This document shows, piece by piece, positions 54,501-64,000 of a stretch of DNA of 64,000 nucleotides. Positions within the stretch are counted from its first letter, which is position 1. Each line of letters opens with the position of its first letter. The notes beneath the pieces are model-generated. The model made no database searches and was not told the DNA's origin. It saw only the letters and a program-made list of their open reading frames with translations. The DNA is from Astrothelium macrocarpum. Taxonomy: Eukaryota > Ascomycota > Dothideomycetes > Trypetheliales > Trypetheliaceae. The translations under genes and the position numbers were made by a program. The stretch covers positions 124,001 to 188,000 of the forward strand of contig JAGEMR010000041.1 of assembly GCA_021030915.1 (NCBI GenBank), given 5' to 3'.

Positions 54501-56355
54501 CTGGTGGAGTGTCCTCAGGGACGTGGTACGCAACAACGACCTTGGTCATCCAATCTGCAATCACCTTCGCGACGGTCCGTGGGCTCTGGATTACAACGTT
54601 GGCCGGCTTGAACGAGTATCGCAGAAGCCAGCATACTCGAACCTAAACGTTCCAGCTGCGTGGTTACGTGAACGATTCGAAGCAATCAAGAAGCTTCCCG
54701 GCTTTCTACTACCGCGATACTTTGCTTTGACGTTGCAGACGGCGTACAATGCGGCGTTTGACCACGGTATTGAGCTGATGGCGCAAAACGTGCGTGACGG
54801 TCAGAAATTCCTCAAGAGTCTCTCCATGGTGAGCACCCAAGTCACTGGATATATGAACAACGCATCGCTCTGGCCGTCCAAGGTCGTCCCGTCAATGGCA
54901 GCTGGCTTACCTCATTTTGCTTCCGATTGGGCCAGGGTTTGGGGCCGCGACACCTTCATCTCCTTACGTGGCCTCTACCTTGGCACTGGACGCTTCGAGG
55001 ATGCTCGAGAACACATCCTGGCTTTCGCCAGTGTTGTGAAGCATGGCATGATTCCAAACCTTCTCAGCGCTGGCCGCTTGCCTCGTTACAACTCTCGGGA
55101 CTCCATTTGGTTCTTTCTTCAAAACTGCCAGGACTATGTCAAAATTGTGCCCAATGGAATTGGCCTGTTCCAAGAAACAGTTCAGAGACGATTCTTACCG
55201 TATGACGATACGTGGTTTCCATGGGACGATTCTCGTGCGTATTCTGTGACTTCGACCATGGAGGACGTTATCCAAGAGGCCCTACAAAGACACGCGACAG
55301 GCCTATCTTTCCGCGAGTACAATGCTGGACCCAATCTGGATTCTCAGATGAGGTCAGAGGGATTCAATATCGAGATTCACCCAGATTGGAGAACGGGTAT
55401 CATCTATGGTGGTAACCAGTGGAACTGCGGTACCTGGATGGATAAGATGGGCGAAAGCGAAAAAGCCGGTAGTAAAGGTGTTCCGGGTACTCCACGCGAT
55501 GGCGCATCGGTTGAGATCACAGGCTTGCTGTACAGCACTCTCAAATGGCTTGAAGAACTTCATCAGAAAGGACAGTACAAATACTCTGGAGTCAGCAAGA
55601 CCCCTGATGCCCAAGATGCAAGCGATACGATTACCTTTGGCGAATGGGCCGCAAAGATTAAAGCAAATTTCGAATACTGCTACTACATCCCTCTCGATCC
55701 TGCTAACGATTCCAAGTACGACGTCAACACTCGCATCGTCAACCGTCGTGGCATCTACAAAGATCTCCATCGCTCTGGCAAAGAGTATGAAGACTATCAA
55801 CTCCGTCCCAACTTCCCCATCGCCATGACCGTCGCGCCAGACCTCTTTGATCCCACTCATGCCCTCAAGGCCCTTGAGGTTGTGGACCACGTTCTCGCAG
55901 GACCCTGTGGCATGAAGACGCTCGATCCTAGTGATCTGAACTACCGTGGCTACTACATCAACTCAGAGGACAGCACGGATTTCCACACCAGCAAAGGTCG
56001 AAACTACCACCAGGGCCCCGAGTGGGTGTGGCCTCGAGGGTTCTTTCTGCGCGCCATGATGAAGTTTGATATGATGCGCAGAAAAACCAAAGAGGAGAAG
56101 GTAGAGTGCTTCCAGCAGATTACAAGACGACTGCACGGCTGTATGGAACATCTACGGAACAATCCGTGGGCGGGCTTGACGGAGTTAACGCAGAAGAATG
56201 GCGAGTTTTGTGGAGATTCGGTAAGTTGCGAAAATTTCTAGGGTACTTAGATGATGATGGCTAACGTGATCCTTGTCCAGTGTCCGACGCAATCTTGGTC
56301 GGCGAGCTGCATTATCGACGTGTATCACGACGCGTCTGAGTACGGGCTCGACTAG
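51572..56355 (+). CDS. GDB1: Glycogen debranching enzyme
   Basis: A bifunctional cytosolic enzyme: an oligo-1,4-glucanotransferase and an amylo-1,6-glucosidase. Three exons (51572-51804, 51858-56220, 56281-56355) with introns of 53 and 60 bases give 1556 residues, the expected size. The N-terminal part is a glycoside hydrolase 13-like transferase domain with FRIDNCHSTP (nucleophile Asp558), VAELFSGSE (acid/base Glu587) and MDCTHDNE (Asp683). The middle contains SGHGNLYYCGLQGW. The C-terminal part is the glucosidase domain of the (alpha/alpha)6 type with WARVWGRDTFISLRG (Asp1109) and IIYGGNQWNCGTWMDKMGES. The start at 51572 follows the pyrimidine-rich leader and gives MSPPNKQSSNTVYLLPL. Splicing the last exon gives the ending DVYHDASEYGLD. 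Co-directional with GPD1, 703 bases apart. Confidence 0.95.
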
Positions 56356-57164
56356 GATTCATGAAATCAGTTTCGAAATTTGTTGTTTGGGTCGAGACGA
56401 GGTATGAGCAAGAATGATTCCATGCAACGTTGATAGAGATCACGACCTGTTAGATTCGATTAGAAAGGATCAAGATGACTGCTTGCAAAGGGAGGATGTG
56501 AAGCATCAGCAACGATGTGCCACAAAGTAGTTCTCTGTCCACCTATTTAGATCATCCCTACGACCTAATTTGAGTACTTTTCTATCTTGATTTTTCCAGA
56601 GAACATGCTTTTTTGATGTGGTTAAAGGACTCAAGTACAATCAATTTCTGAGAGAAGCACAAGTGAAGGCTCCAGGCTCCAATGACGCGCTTTCGGCCCC
56701 TGCACGGATCTTCTTCGTTAAACGCTCCCGTTCTTATGCTCCCATTATCAACCCCGCGTTCCCTTGCATCGACGTACCTATGATTTTGCTGCTATAAGCT
56801 TAGCATAAAAGCAATTAAAGGAGCACAAGTGACGCGATTACAAGCCAACACTAAGATACGCCCACTGGCTTGGCGCGTACATGCACTGAAGCAGATTACC
56901 GAAAACAGACGGCTAGGCACTCTTCATTACGACGCGCACGCAGTAGACGAGTTCTTGAATGAGTCACTCAAACCCCTTTGCAAATTGTCTGATAGCAAGT
57001 AAAACTCTCGTTGTGTATATATTTCCTTTCTCATCTCGTTTTCCCGCTGCTATCTCTTCCAAATCTCATAGTCCCCGTTCTCTCAAAACGTCCCTACCTT
57101 CCACTAATCACAACTCTACACACACACACACCCCCCACCGCACTCACTCCTCCCAAACCACATC
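56356..57164. other. Intergenic with a short CA-repeat
   Basis: 809 bases between GDB1 and the acetyltransferase. A CA microsatellite (about 57118-57131) followed by a C-run sits just before the start codon at 57165. A small plus-strand frame (56959-57174) overlaps the next gene and is not supported. Confidence 0.4.
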
Positions 57165-58169
57165 ATGCCACTAACCCTCCACCCCGCCCACCCCACCGAC
57201 ACCCCAGCCCTCATCGCGGCCGCCACAGCGGCCTTCGCCCCGCCGCACCCGATCCTCCCACCCAACCCACCGCCGTCTCTCCCGGACTCGGCGCGGCCGA
57301 CGGAGCTGGCATCGCTGATGTTCACGCACGACCCGGACGACGCGGCGGTGCGCGACGGGCTGTACCGCTTCCGCGAGCGGTGGATGGACGGCGCCTTCCG
57401 CGGCGTGGGCGACGGGCGGCTGATGATGGTGGCGGATGGGCCGGAGGGGGAGAAGGGGGAGGTGGTGTCGATCGCGGAGTGGCATTTTCATCTGGCGGGC
57501 TCGAAGGAGGGGAGGGAGTGGGTGGAGAAGAGCGGGCGGGTGGAGGATGAGGTGATTGAGTGGCCGGAGGGGGTGAGGGCGAGTATTAAGAATGAGTTTA
57601 TGGCGACGAATAAGAGGTGTAGGAGGGAGATTATGGGGGCGAAACCGTATAGTGAGTTTGCTTTCTTTCTTTTTGGCCATTGTTTGTTATTTTCTTTGGA
57701 GTGAAATTTTTGCGATTTGCCGTTACTGTTTGTTACGTGGGTTTGTGTCACGGGATGATATAGGTTCTCTCTTTCATTGGAGATGGCTTCTGTCTTTCCT
57801 TACGGCGACTGAATGTTCATTTATTCATTTGATTGTTAAAGATAACTCTTTGTATTCTTTTTTGCATCATCGATGATTTGGATCTTGACTGAGTTCATGC
57901 TTCAAGTCTATCTTGCAACTCTTGCGACCAAACCAAGTCATCATCGCAAAGGGGCTGGGAGTATGCTGCTTCAATGGGGTATCGAGCGGGCGGACGGCGC
58001 CGGTCTGCCAATATACCTGGAGTCTTCAAAAATGGGAAGGCCGCTTTACGAAAAATTTGGATTTGAGACAGTGCGTATTACAGAGATTGATTTGGAGAAA
58101 TATGGTGGGAGGGGCAAACATCAACATACGGTGATGATTCGAGAGCCACAGAAGAAGGAAAAGAACTAG
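57165..58169 (+). CDS. GNAT-family N-acetyltransferase (long form)
   Basis: Two exons (57165-57651, 57907-58169) with a 255-base intron, long for this window (GTGAGT...TTCAAG), give 249 residues. The first exon codes for a GC-rich N-terminal part (LHPAHPTDTPALIAAATAAF, typical GNAT beta1/alpha1) with LYRFRERWMDG and VVSIAEWHFHL. The second codes for the acetyl-CoA site, IYLATLATKPSHHRKGAGSMLLQWGIERADGAG (R/Q-x-x-G-x-G/A motif A), followed by PIYLESSKMGRPLYEKFGFETV (motif B). The splice gives KPYIYLATLATKP, which matches the family. The intron is AT-rich compared with the exon; a hidden small exon is not needed. The substrate is unknown. Confidence 0.85.
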
Positions 58170-58662
58170 ATTACAATATGCAGAATGAAGACAATACGCA
58201 TTACGCAGTTTAGATAATTCATCATTCAAAAACACATATTATCGGCTTTGCTGTATGAAGTAATAAGGTCCGAGTTAGCACAGTCCTCCACACCTGTGAC
58301 TTTTCCGCAGCCCGCGACGTTGACACTCCAGCCACGAACATCACCGTTCCTAGCAATCACTTCTACTTACAATAGAAGCCCGGCAATCACCTTCGCTCTT
58401 TCTAATACGAAAAAGACAAACAAACAAACAACATTCATTGTGACAGAAACCAGTCTACTCATTGCGCTATTGACGAAACGCCGACATAAGACACAATGCT
58501 CAGGTCTGATCATTGTGCTGGCTTCCTCCCAGACTTAACAGCTAGTATTTAAGAAACACTGCTACCTCTTCGCACTGCTTTTCTTCAAGTTCCTGTTTCT
58601 CTTTTTCAAGCAAAATTAACGCCACCAAATCTTCTGTCTCTTAAAATTCCATTACAATCATC
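58170..58662. other. Intergenic
   Basis: 493 bases, promoter and leader of the next gene. AT-rich with A-runs (58415-58435). No gene. Confidence 0.4.
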
Positions 58663-59580
58663 ATGGCACCCCCCAGCAAAAAAGCCACTACCACTACCGC
58701 TACCACTACCACCACTACGGAAACAAACCTGGTATCCAATCTCGGAAACTACTGGAGCACCCCAAGTGTTCTAGAAGACCCCGAAGGGGCTGGCCGAGTC
58801 ACTCGCACGCGCGGCCTCCGTGCGAAGAAGGGCCAGGCGGCCCACACGACTACCACTACCATCACTAATGCAGCCGCCGGTGCCAACACTCCCAAGGAGC
58901 CCCTCAAGCGAAAGCGAGGGGAAGAAGAAGAGGAAGAAATGGCTGTGGCCGCGAACGGCCCAACGACTAAAAAGCAGAAGCAGGCTTCTGCAGAGACTTC
59001 CAGCGGGGATCCCCCCACGCTCACCACTCTCGCTACCAGCGCCGCCAAGAGAACTCGCAGCGCAAGGAAGTCTCCCGGATCCCGCAAATCCTCTCCTACT
59101 ACCCCTACTCCCGCTGCTGCTGCTGCCACTACTGCGGATACTACATCCGGGGACCCCCCAGAAGCCCCAGATGGTAGTGCGTCGCCTACATCAACCCGCT
59201 CATCCCCGCCCCCGTCGGCGGCGGAGGCCACGAATTTCTACTTCGACTGCATCTTCCGGGGTCTTATGGCGAAGGGAGGGCAGCGGCTACAGCCATTCCC
59301 CCGCGGCTTGGAGGGCGGCGTGGATGATTGGTGGGCGGAGGAGTGTGTGCGGTATCTGGTGTCGCTTGGGGATCAGCATGGGAAGGGGGGCGGGGAGAAG
59401 AAGGATGCTAAGGAGGAGGGCGGAAAGGAGGTGGAGGGGGAGGAGCGGGAGTTGGGTGAGGAGGAGTGGGGAAATTGGGATGACGAAGTAGACCGGTGGG
59501 AGTTGGATGAAAGAGACGAGGAGTTGGAGTTACTTGCGCCTGTATCTGCTAAGTGGAAGGGAAAGGGCCGGGCTGTGTGA
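58663..59580 (+). CDS. Low-complexity basic protein, probably nuclear
   Basis: Intronless, 305 residues from the ATG at 58663. The N-terminus is a Thr repeat (KKATTTTATTTTTTE) coded by ACT/ACC triplets. Residues 20-180 are rich in Lys, Arg, Ser, Thr and Pro with nuclear-localisation-like pieces (LKRKRGEEEEEE, TTKKQKQ) and a pair of similar motifs, SSGDPPTL and TSGDPPEA. A short ordered-looking segment follows: TNFYFDCIFRGLMAKGGQRLQPFPRGLEGGVDDWWAEECVRYLVSLG. The C-terminus is acidic (EEEWGNWDDEVDRWELDERDEEL). I do not recognise a family. It is GC-rich with long antisense frames. Likely a nuclear protein of unknown function. Confidence 0.6.
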   Translation: MAPPSKKATTTTATTTTTTETNLVSNLGNYWSTPSVLEDPEGAGRVTRTRGLRAKKGQAAHTTTTTITNAAAGANTPKEPLKRKRGEEEEEEMAVAANGPTTKKQKQASAETSSGDPPTLTTLATSAAKRTRSARKSPGSRKSSPTTPTPAAAAATTADTTSGDPPEAPDGSASPTSTRSSPPPSAAEATNFYFDCIFRGLMAKGGQRLQPFPRGLEGGVDDWWAEECVRYLVSLGDQHGKGGGEKKDAKEEGGKEVEGEERELGEEEWGNWDDEVDRWELDERDEELELLAPVSAKWKGKGRAV

Positions 59581-61053
59581 AATTGTTGGGGAGTTTGGGG
59601 TCTCGGGGTTGCTTTGATAGGGGACTGGGGCTTTACGGCGTTCAATTGATTTGGAAAGGGGTTCATGTCTTTGACGGGTCAGACACTGTAGAAATCGGCT
59701 GATTTTCGACTGAGGGTCATTGGGCGCATGTTTTTGCTGCTCTTAGAAATGGGTTGTGCATGAATCGGTCATCACGGTGAGGTCATTGCATGGATTGTAC
59801 AAGTATCTTTGATTACGAATGTGAGCATCTCTCGCGTTGGAGAAATTTTGATTGAGGGCTTCTTGCACGGGATTTTTCCCGTTTGATGGATCGAATATTC
59901 GAACGAAACAATGAGCCGTAGCCTTTAAGCTTCGTTGCTAGCCTTTGAAAGACTTGAAATGACTTGATTTTGTTTGTAAGGTGATGATACGCAGAATTGG
60001 TCCCATCGAAAACTTCTCAGAGTGTCCTTCGAGATTCGTAAAGGTTCGCAGGAGCAATCCTATATCATATCTGCCTATTTCCTTCTTGAATGCATCGGAT
60101 AGCATCTCACCTCGATTCTATGCCGAGATAGGTCCTTGAACAATGATGAATTTATTTAGAAACTTCTAATAAGGAGCAATAGGAGCATGTGTTGGATTTT
60201 GATATACTTGAATGATGTCATCCTTAGGATCCCAAATAGTCTTGCCGAGACAGCTTCGGAATCTAGAAGGATAGAAAAGTACATGAACAAACCTGATTCC
60301 GCCGACGACCTTCTTAGTCAATTTGTGCTATCCTACTTCATCCTGCGTCTATTCTCATGTTGTCCAGTCGTTCGGGGAAGTGTGAAATCCGTAGACGTCA
60401 TTTTGGTGCCGCACAAAATAATGACATGAGATTCCTGCACTTACTTTGGCCGCTTGGGACGACTTTGCAAGCAACACAAGCTCAAGGGCAAAAATAAGAG
60501 GCGTAAGTGGGAATTTCGTCTTATGCGAGGCAAATGTGAGGGTCTGTTACCGAAGGCGGAGACAATTGTCCATTCTTGGCGTGTATTACTCTTGCACCTT
60601 CCTCTCCCTACACTTAAACCCGATGAACCAAAAATCCGGAGAGGTCTAGAGAGGTCTGGGAGATTTCTGAACGATGATTTGGCATAGTTGATAATTATTG
60701 TCACACTTCCAAACCAACCTCACTCCTCATACGTCATGATCCACTGTTAGTCTGGACAAGTCATCGTGGCCGATCGTTGATTATCCAAGGTAGATAGCCT
60801 TAATTTGGTTCATTCTGGGGCTGCAGATCATTCGTCACCGTTGTACTTGGGAGTACTTTGGCTGAGAGCTTTGTGTTAAATGTGAAATACGCACCGTGCA
60901 TTTCTCGGACTTTACTTTTTGCGATTATAGCTCTAAACACATTCAGCATTTGCAATACACATATGCATTGCGAACTATCCGAAAATTGCAGTGACCATGG
61001 TACAAGCATTGTATTTGATCCATAAAACTACACGCGCCATCAAGGCCTGCCTT
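59581..61053. other. Intergenic between convergent genes
   Basis: 1.5 kb. No credible gene: frames up to 80 codons (60187-60429, 60454-60687) lack motifs. AT-rich on average, no repeat seen. Confidence 0.4.
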
Positions 61054-62343
61054 CTATACACCCGCTCCTCCAGTTGGGCCTCTAATAGGTGGTCTTCCGC
61101 GAGAAGGATTGTTTGTTGCGGCAGAGATTGGCGGATTATATACGAGCTTTCGGGACTTGATAGTTGCCCATTTGTACCTAAAAAAAAATTTAGCCATCTT
61201 TCAAATCTCAAACATTGTGTAGAAATCTCATTACACACCTCTTCACCCATATACTCAATGCTGTAAGAAGACCTGTGATAGCAAGTACTTGCCAGCCCAT
61301 CTTCTTCCTTTGGTCCATCTCTGGTTCCGCCGACCAGTTCAAGAACTCAACAACGTCTTTGGCCATCTGTGAAGTTGTTGCTGATGTGCCGTCTTCATAC
61401 TCGACGAGACCGTCATATAATACACGAGCCATTGCGATACCGGTTCCTGGGAAATACGGATTGAAGTTCAATCCCGACTGCACAACTGCACCCGCTGGCG
61501 GTTCTTCCGGATATCCTGTCAACAAACTAAAGATGTAGTTGCAACCTCCGTGTCTAGCCTTCACCATTAGAGAAAGATCTGGAGGCAAAGCTCCGTTGTT
61601 GGCGGCCCGAGCAGCTTCATCGTTTTTGTAGGGCGACGGGATGTAATCAGACAATTTGCCGGGACGCTTCTCGATCTCACCTTCGTCGTTGGGCTCAGTA
61701 TCATACTCGTTTTCTTCAGCAAGCACCTTGGCTTCATCGACAGTAAGAATAGTGCCAACAAGGGAACGGTAGGGTATGCGTTTGAGAGAGTGGCAGGAGG
61801 CGCAAACTTCTCGGTAGACTTGGAAACCGCGACGAAGTCTGCATTACCCAGTCAATGGAAATGCGAAGGACTAGATTCACAGGAGCTTACGCTTGATGAT
61901 CAAAGGTTTTGGTCCATTTCTCGTGGACCCATGGATATTGAGTAGCGTGGAGCCTGCCGTTGATCAGCACAATTCTCCCACCCAACTCAATTGAAGGCTC
62001 ATCAGCCAGTCTTACCCTTCTTCAGCAGGTGTCATTGCATGTACGCTTCGTCCGAAGAGGTGATAATACCAGGCCGCCGAGCCAATTGCTACTGCGGTAG
62101 CTGCGGCGCCGGCGGCTGTACTTGTCCATGCCAAGGAAGTTGCTTCAGGATTTGTGTTGGAAGAGGCGGAACGCTGTAGGAATGAGAGTCAGCACTGGAT
62201 GAATTCGAAGCTGAGGCAAGTTTTGCAGAGGCAATTCCGGATCGAGCAAGCCAATTGAACGTATATACCTTTGCTGTTCTGCTGGTTCCTCTGCCGACGA
62301 TGCCGGAAGAGCGCGCAACGCGCAGGCTCGACCGCGCCAGCAT
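61054..62343 (-). CDS. CYT1: Cytochrome c1, heme subunit of respiratory complex III
   Basis: Five exons (62343-62269, 62173-62016, 61953-61891, 61838-61239, 61177-61054) with introns of 95, 62, 52 and 61 bases give 339 residues. The N-terminal exon codes for a mitochondrial targeting peptide (LARSSLRVARSSGIVGRGTSR). A second hydrophobic stretch (TAAGAAATAVAIGSAAWYY) fits the bipartite presequence that sorts to the intermembrane space. Heme is bound at CASCH (111-115) with axial Met235 in PYFPGTGIAM. The single C-terminal membrane anchor (about 281-297, WQVLAITGLLTALSIWV) is followed by KRYKWATIKSRKLVYNPP. After that comes a tail of about 22 residues (ISAATNNPSRGRPP...) beyond the usual end. 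Last exon and tail rest on the splice at 61178-61238 (GTGTGT...TTTTAG). Confidence 0.93.
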
Positions 62344-62797
62344 CGTGACACAAAGAAGCGGCGGAAGAGACGCAAGCTGATGGACAAAGAAAAGTAAACG
62401 ATTGACGTTCTAGACGTCCAGTGACCGGATCAAAAGTCGAGTGGATGTTGAAAAGGGTTCTGCCGTACCGGCTCGACTCTCTTACTAAGCTAGCGGCATC
62501 TTCCAGGCCTCGCTGTGATTGGTTGGAAATCATGTCAAGAAAGAGTCTATGGATCATCAGCTACGCACAGTGTGCACCAGTCACAAAGTGCATCGTTCGC
62601 ATAGCGCTGTACTCACACAGCATAGTCTTCACAAAACTGCAGTACTGATCCTACGGCCCCACGATATATGAAGGTAGGATAATAAACGGATGGCGGTCTT
62701 GTGGCCTCAAGCATCTTTCGCAATCATCTCTCATAGAGTTGAACGCGCATCTACTTTGTTTCTCTTTTAACTTTGCTACGGCTTTACGCATCGCAAA
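62344..62797. promoter_or_regulatory. Divergent promoter, CYT1 / F-box-like gene
   Basis: 454 bases between the two start codons. A CCAAT box is reported separately. The part near the plus-strand gene is T-rich (TTTGTTTCTCTTTTAAC). Confidence 0.4.
62516..62522 (-). promoter_or_regulatory. CCAAT box (Hap complex candidate site)
   Basis: Read on the minus strand the sequence is CCAATCA, 173 bases upstream of the CYT1 start codon. Cytochrome c1 is a classical target of the Hap2/3/5 CCAAT-binding complex in yeast, and fungal CCAAT sites prefer this form. Binding here is inference. Confidence 0.45.
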
Positions 62798-63922
62798 ATG
62801 GCGCGAACCAAATTTACCTATCCAAAGCAGACATCACAGCGTCAATCAACCACGCCTACCAAAAGATATTGCCCAGGTATTTTCCCATTTCTTGATCTTC
62901 CAAAAGAAATCCGCCTCAAAATGTATGACTTAGTCTTTGCTAACATACGCGTACCAAGCTGGTTGGATCTCGATGGGTATCCTGGACCCGGCCCTTTTCA
63001 AACTGTCCCACCACCATTTCGACATACGTCGATCTTGCTCACCTGCCGTCGAATCTATCTGGAAGGACGTGATATTCTCCGATCCGCCGCCACCTACGAC
63101 ATATATGTATCTGGAGAAACTCTCGAATTTGGTGGACAGCAAGTGATGAAGTGGGAGAAATGCCCTGAGCCTTTTATCTCATTCCTTCGCCAAGCCAGAC
63201 GCCTGGAACTTGACATCGAAGTCGGTCCAATCATGCTCAGTCCCGCACTACCGTACTTCCAGGAGTATATGCTTTTTCTATTTCGACAAATTCAACAGAG
63301 TCGACCACTTGAAATATCAATAAATCTTAGCCACGCCCTCTTCTACTCACCCGACGTCCAGTTAACAGATCGATTAGGCAAAAGTTGGGTCAATGCGGTC
63401 ACTACGGCGATATTACCTTTCTTCACGATTGGTAGGATGAGATCATTCGTCGCCGAGCCCTTCGAGGACCCAGATTACAGTCCTGGAGAATCCCCCGTTT
63501 TGCTGGCTCCGATCTTCGACAACTTGTTGATTAGATGCACGACCGAAGAACTTTTGGAAGGTGCATTGCACCCGAAAGAGATCTTTATGCTCGGTTGTGC
63601 TTACCAAAGCTATCGCATGCTTGTTTATGATGAACTCACAGACCTCGGTCGAGCAGAGTTCGATAGACGCTCGGATCGATTTCTCCGGTTTCGAAAGGAA
63701 TCTCTCTGCTATTCGTACATTACAGACGTCACAAAGAGGAGTCTGCGAGAAGTACTCCAGGTGTGGCATTTAACGCGGATGAGGAAAGCTAGATCGAGAA
63801 GGATTACAAGATCGACGACAGAAGAAGATGTGATTAAGATTAAAGCAGTGGATGAGGAGGCCAGCCGCATGGAAGAACACATCAAAGAGAGATTCTTGTC
63901 AGCTCAGACGCAATCAAGTTGA
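62798..63922 (+). CDS. F-box-like / 2EXR-type fungal protein
   Basis: Intronless, 374 residues from the ATG at 62798. The N-terminal segment GIFPFLDLPKEIRLKMYDLVFANIRVP (about 27-53) is the F-box-like/2EXR start seen in large fungal families, where LPxEIRxxIY is the landmark. HTSILLTCRRIYLEGRDIL then follows, the usual second block (LLxxCRxIYxEA). The middle carries a DLDIEVGP and a VTTAILPFF stretch. The C-terminus is basic and helical (RMRKARSRRITRS, then EASRMEEHIKERFL). The function is unknown. F-box-like proteins of this sort may act as substrate adaptors. The stop is followed by 78 bases to the window end. Confidence 0.78.
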   Translation: MARTKFTYPKQTSQRQSTTPTKRYCPGIFPFLDLPKEIRLKMYDLVFANIRVPSWLDLDGYPGPGPFQTVPPPFRHTSILLTCRRIYLEGRDILRSAATYDIYVSGETLEFGGQQVMKWEKCPEPFISFLRQARRLELDIEVGPIMLSPALPYFQEYMLFLFRQIQQSRPLEISINLSHALFYSPDVQLTDRLGKSWVNAVTTAILPFFTIGRMRSFVAEPFEDPDYSPGESPVLLAPIFDNLLIRCTTEELLEGALHPKEIFMLGCAYQSYRMLVYDELTDLGRAEFDRRSDRFLRFRKESLCYSYITDVTKRSLREVLQVWHLTRMRKARSRRITRSTTEEDVIKIKAVDEEASRMEEHIKERFLSAQTQSS

Positions 63923-64000
63923 TGGTACGTCCATCAAGACTATTACAATAGATCCCATGATCGGTGTGACTGTCTCGATTGTTTCGACCGGACAAATTCC

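Noticed and set aside
58749..59231. 160-codon minus-strand frame
   Set aside because: Antisense shadow of the low-complexity gene on the plus strand.

Overview
This window looks like nuclear DNA of a filamentous ascomycete (Pezizomycotina). Almost every recognisable gene is interrupted by short introns, mostly 47-135 bases, with GT...AG ends and CTAAC/CTGAC-like branch sites. The gene set is typical of such a genome: Msn2/4-type zinc-finger regulator, glycogen debranching enzyme, GPD1, cytochrome c1, mS41, Sec72, DPH6, GPI-anchored and cysteine-rich surface proteins. The class within Pezizomycotina cannot be fixed from the sequence alone. I found no tRNA, rRNA, CRISPR or bacterial operon.

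Layout. 0.9-9.6 kb: an alpha/beta hydrolase and an atypical protein phosphatase share a 264-base divergent promoter. They are followed by mitoribosomal protein mS41, diphthamide synthetase DPH6 with two RidA-like domains, and a two-finger C2H2 regulator of the Msn2/4 type. 9.6-14.2 kb: 4.6 kb without a gene, upstream of the regulator. 14.2-27.5 kb: Sec72, a SAM methyltransferase, an LRR protein, a six-exon MFS transporter, a 780-residue orphan with an internal duplication, a HAD hydrolase and a single-pass membrane protein with an eight-cysteine ectodomain. 27.5-40.9 kb: a gene-poor, accessory-looking block with an intron-containing DD34E (Tc1/mariner type) transposase gene and two orphan genes that look like diverged relatives of each other. 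40.9-46.9 kb: a possible small pathway cluster of DAHP synthase (ARO3 type) divergent from a 3-dehydroshikimate dehydratase-like TIM barrel, then a GNAT acetyltransferase and an ACS-family MFS transporter. 47-64 kb: housekeeping genes again, with a GPI-anchored cysteine-rich protein, GPD1, GDB1, a second GNAT protein, a low-complexity nuclear-looking protein, cytochrome c1 and an F-box-like (2EXR-type) protein.

How the genes may work together. The best functional link is DAHP synthase with the dehydroshikimate dehydratase. One commits carbon to the shikimate pathway. The other would divert the intermediate 3-dehydroshikimate to protocatechuate. With the neighbouring transporter they could form a short aromatic-acid route. 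GPD1 (glycerol) and GDB1 (glycogen) lie next to each other, and in yeast both belong to the stress and carbohydrate response run by Msn2/4-type factors, a homologue of which lies about 40 kb away. Exon models were made by eye from splice signals and reading frame; lengths quoted are for the spliced models.
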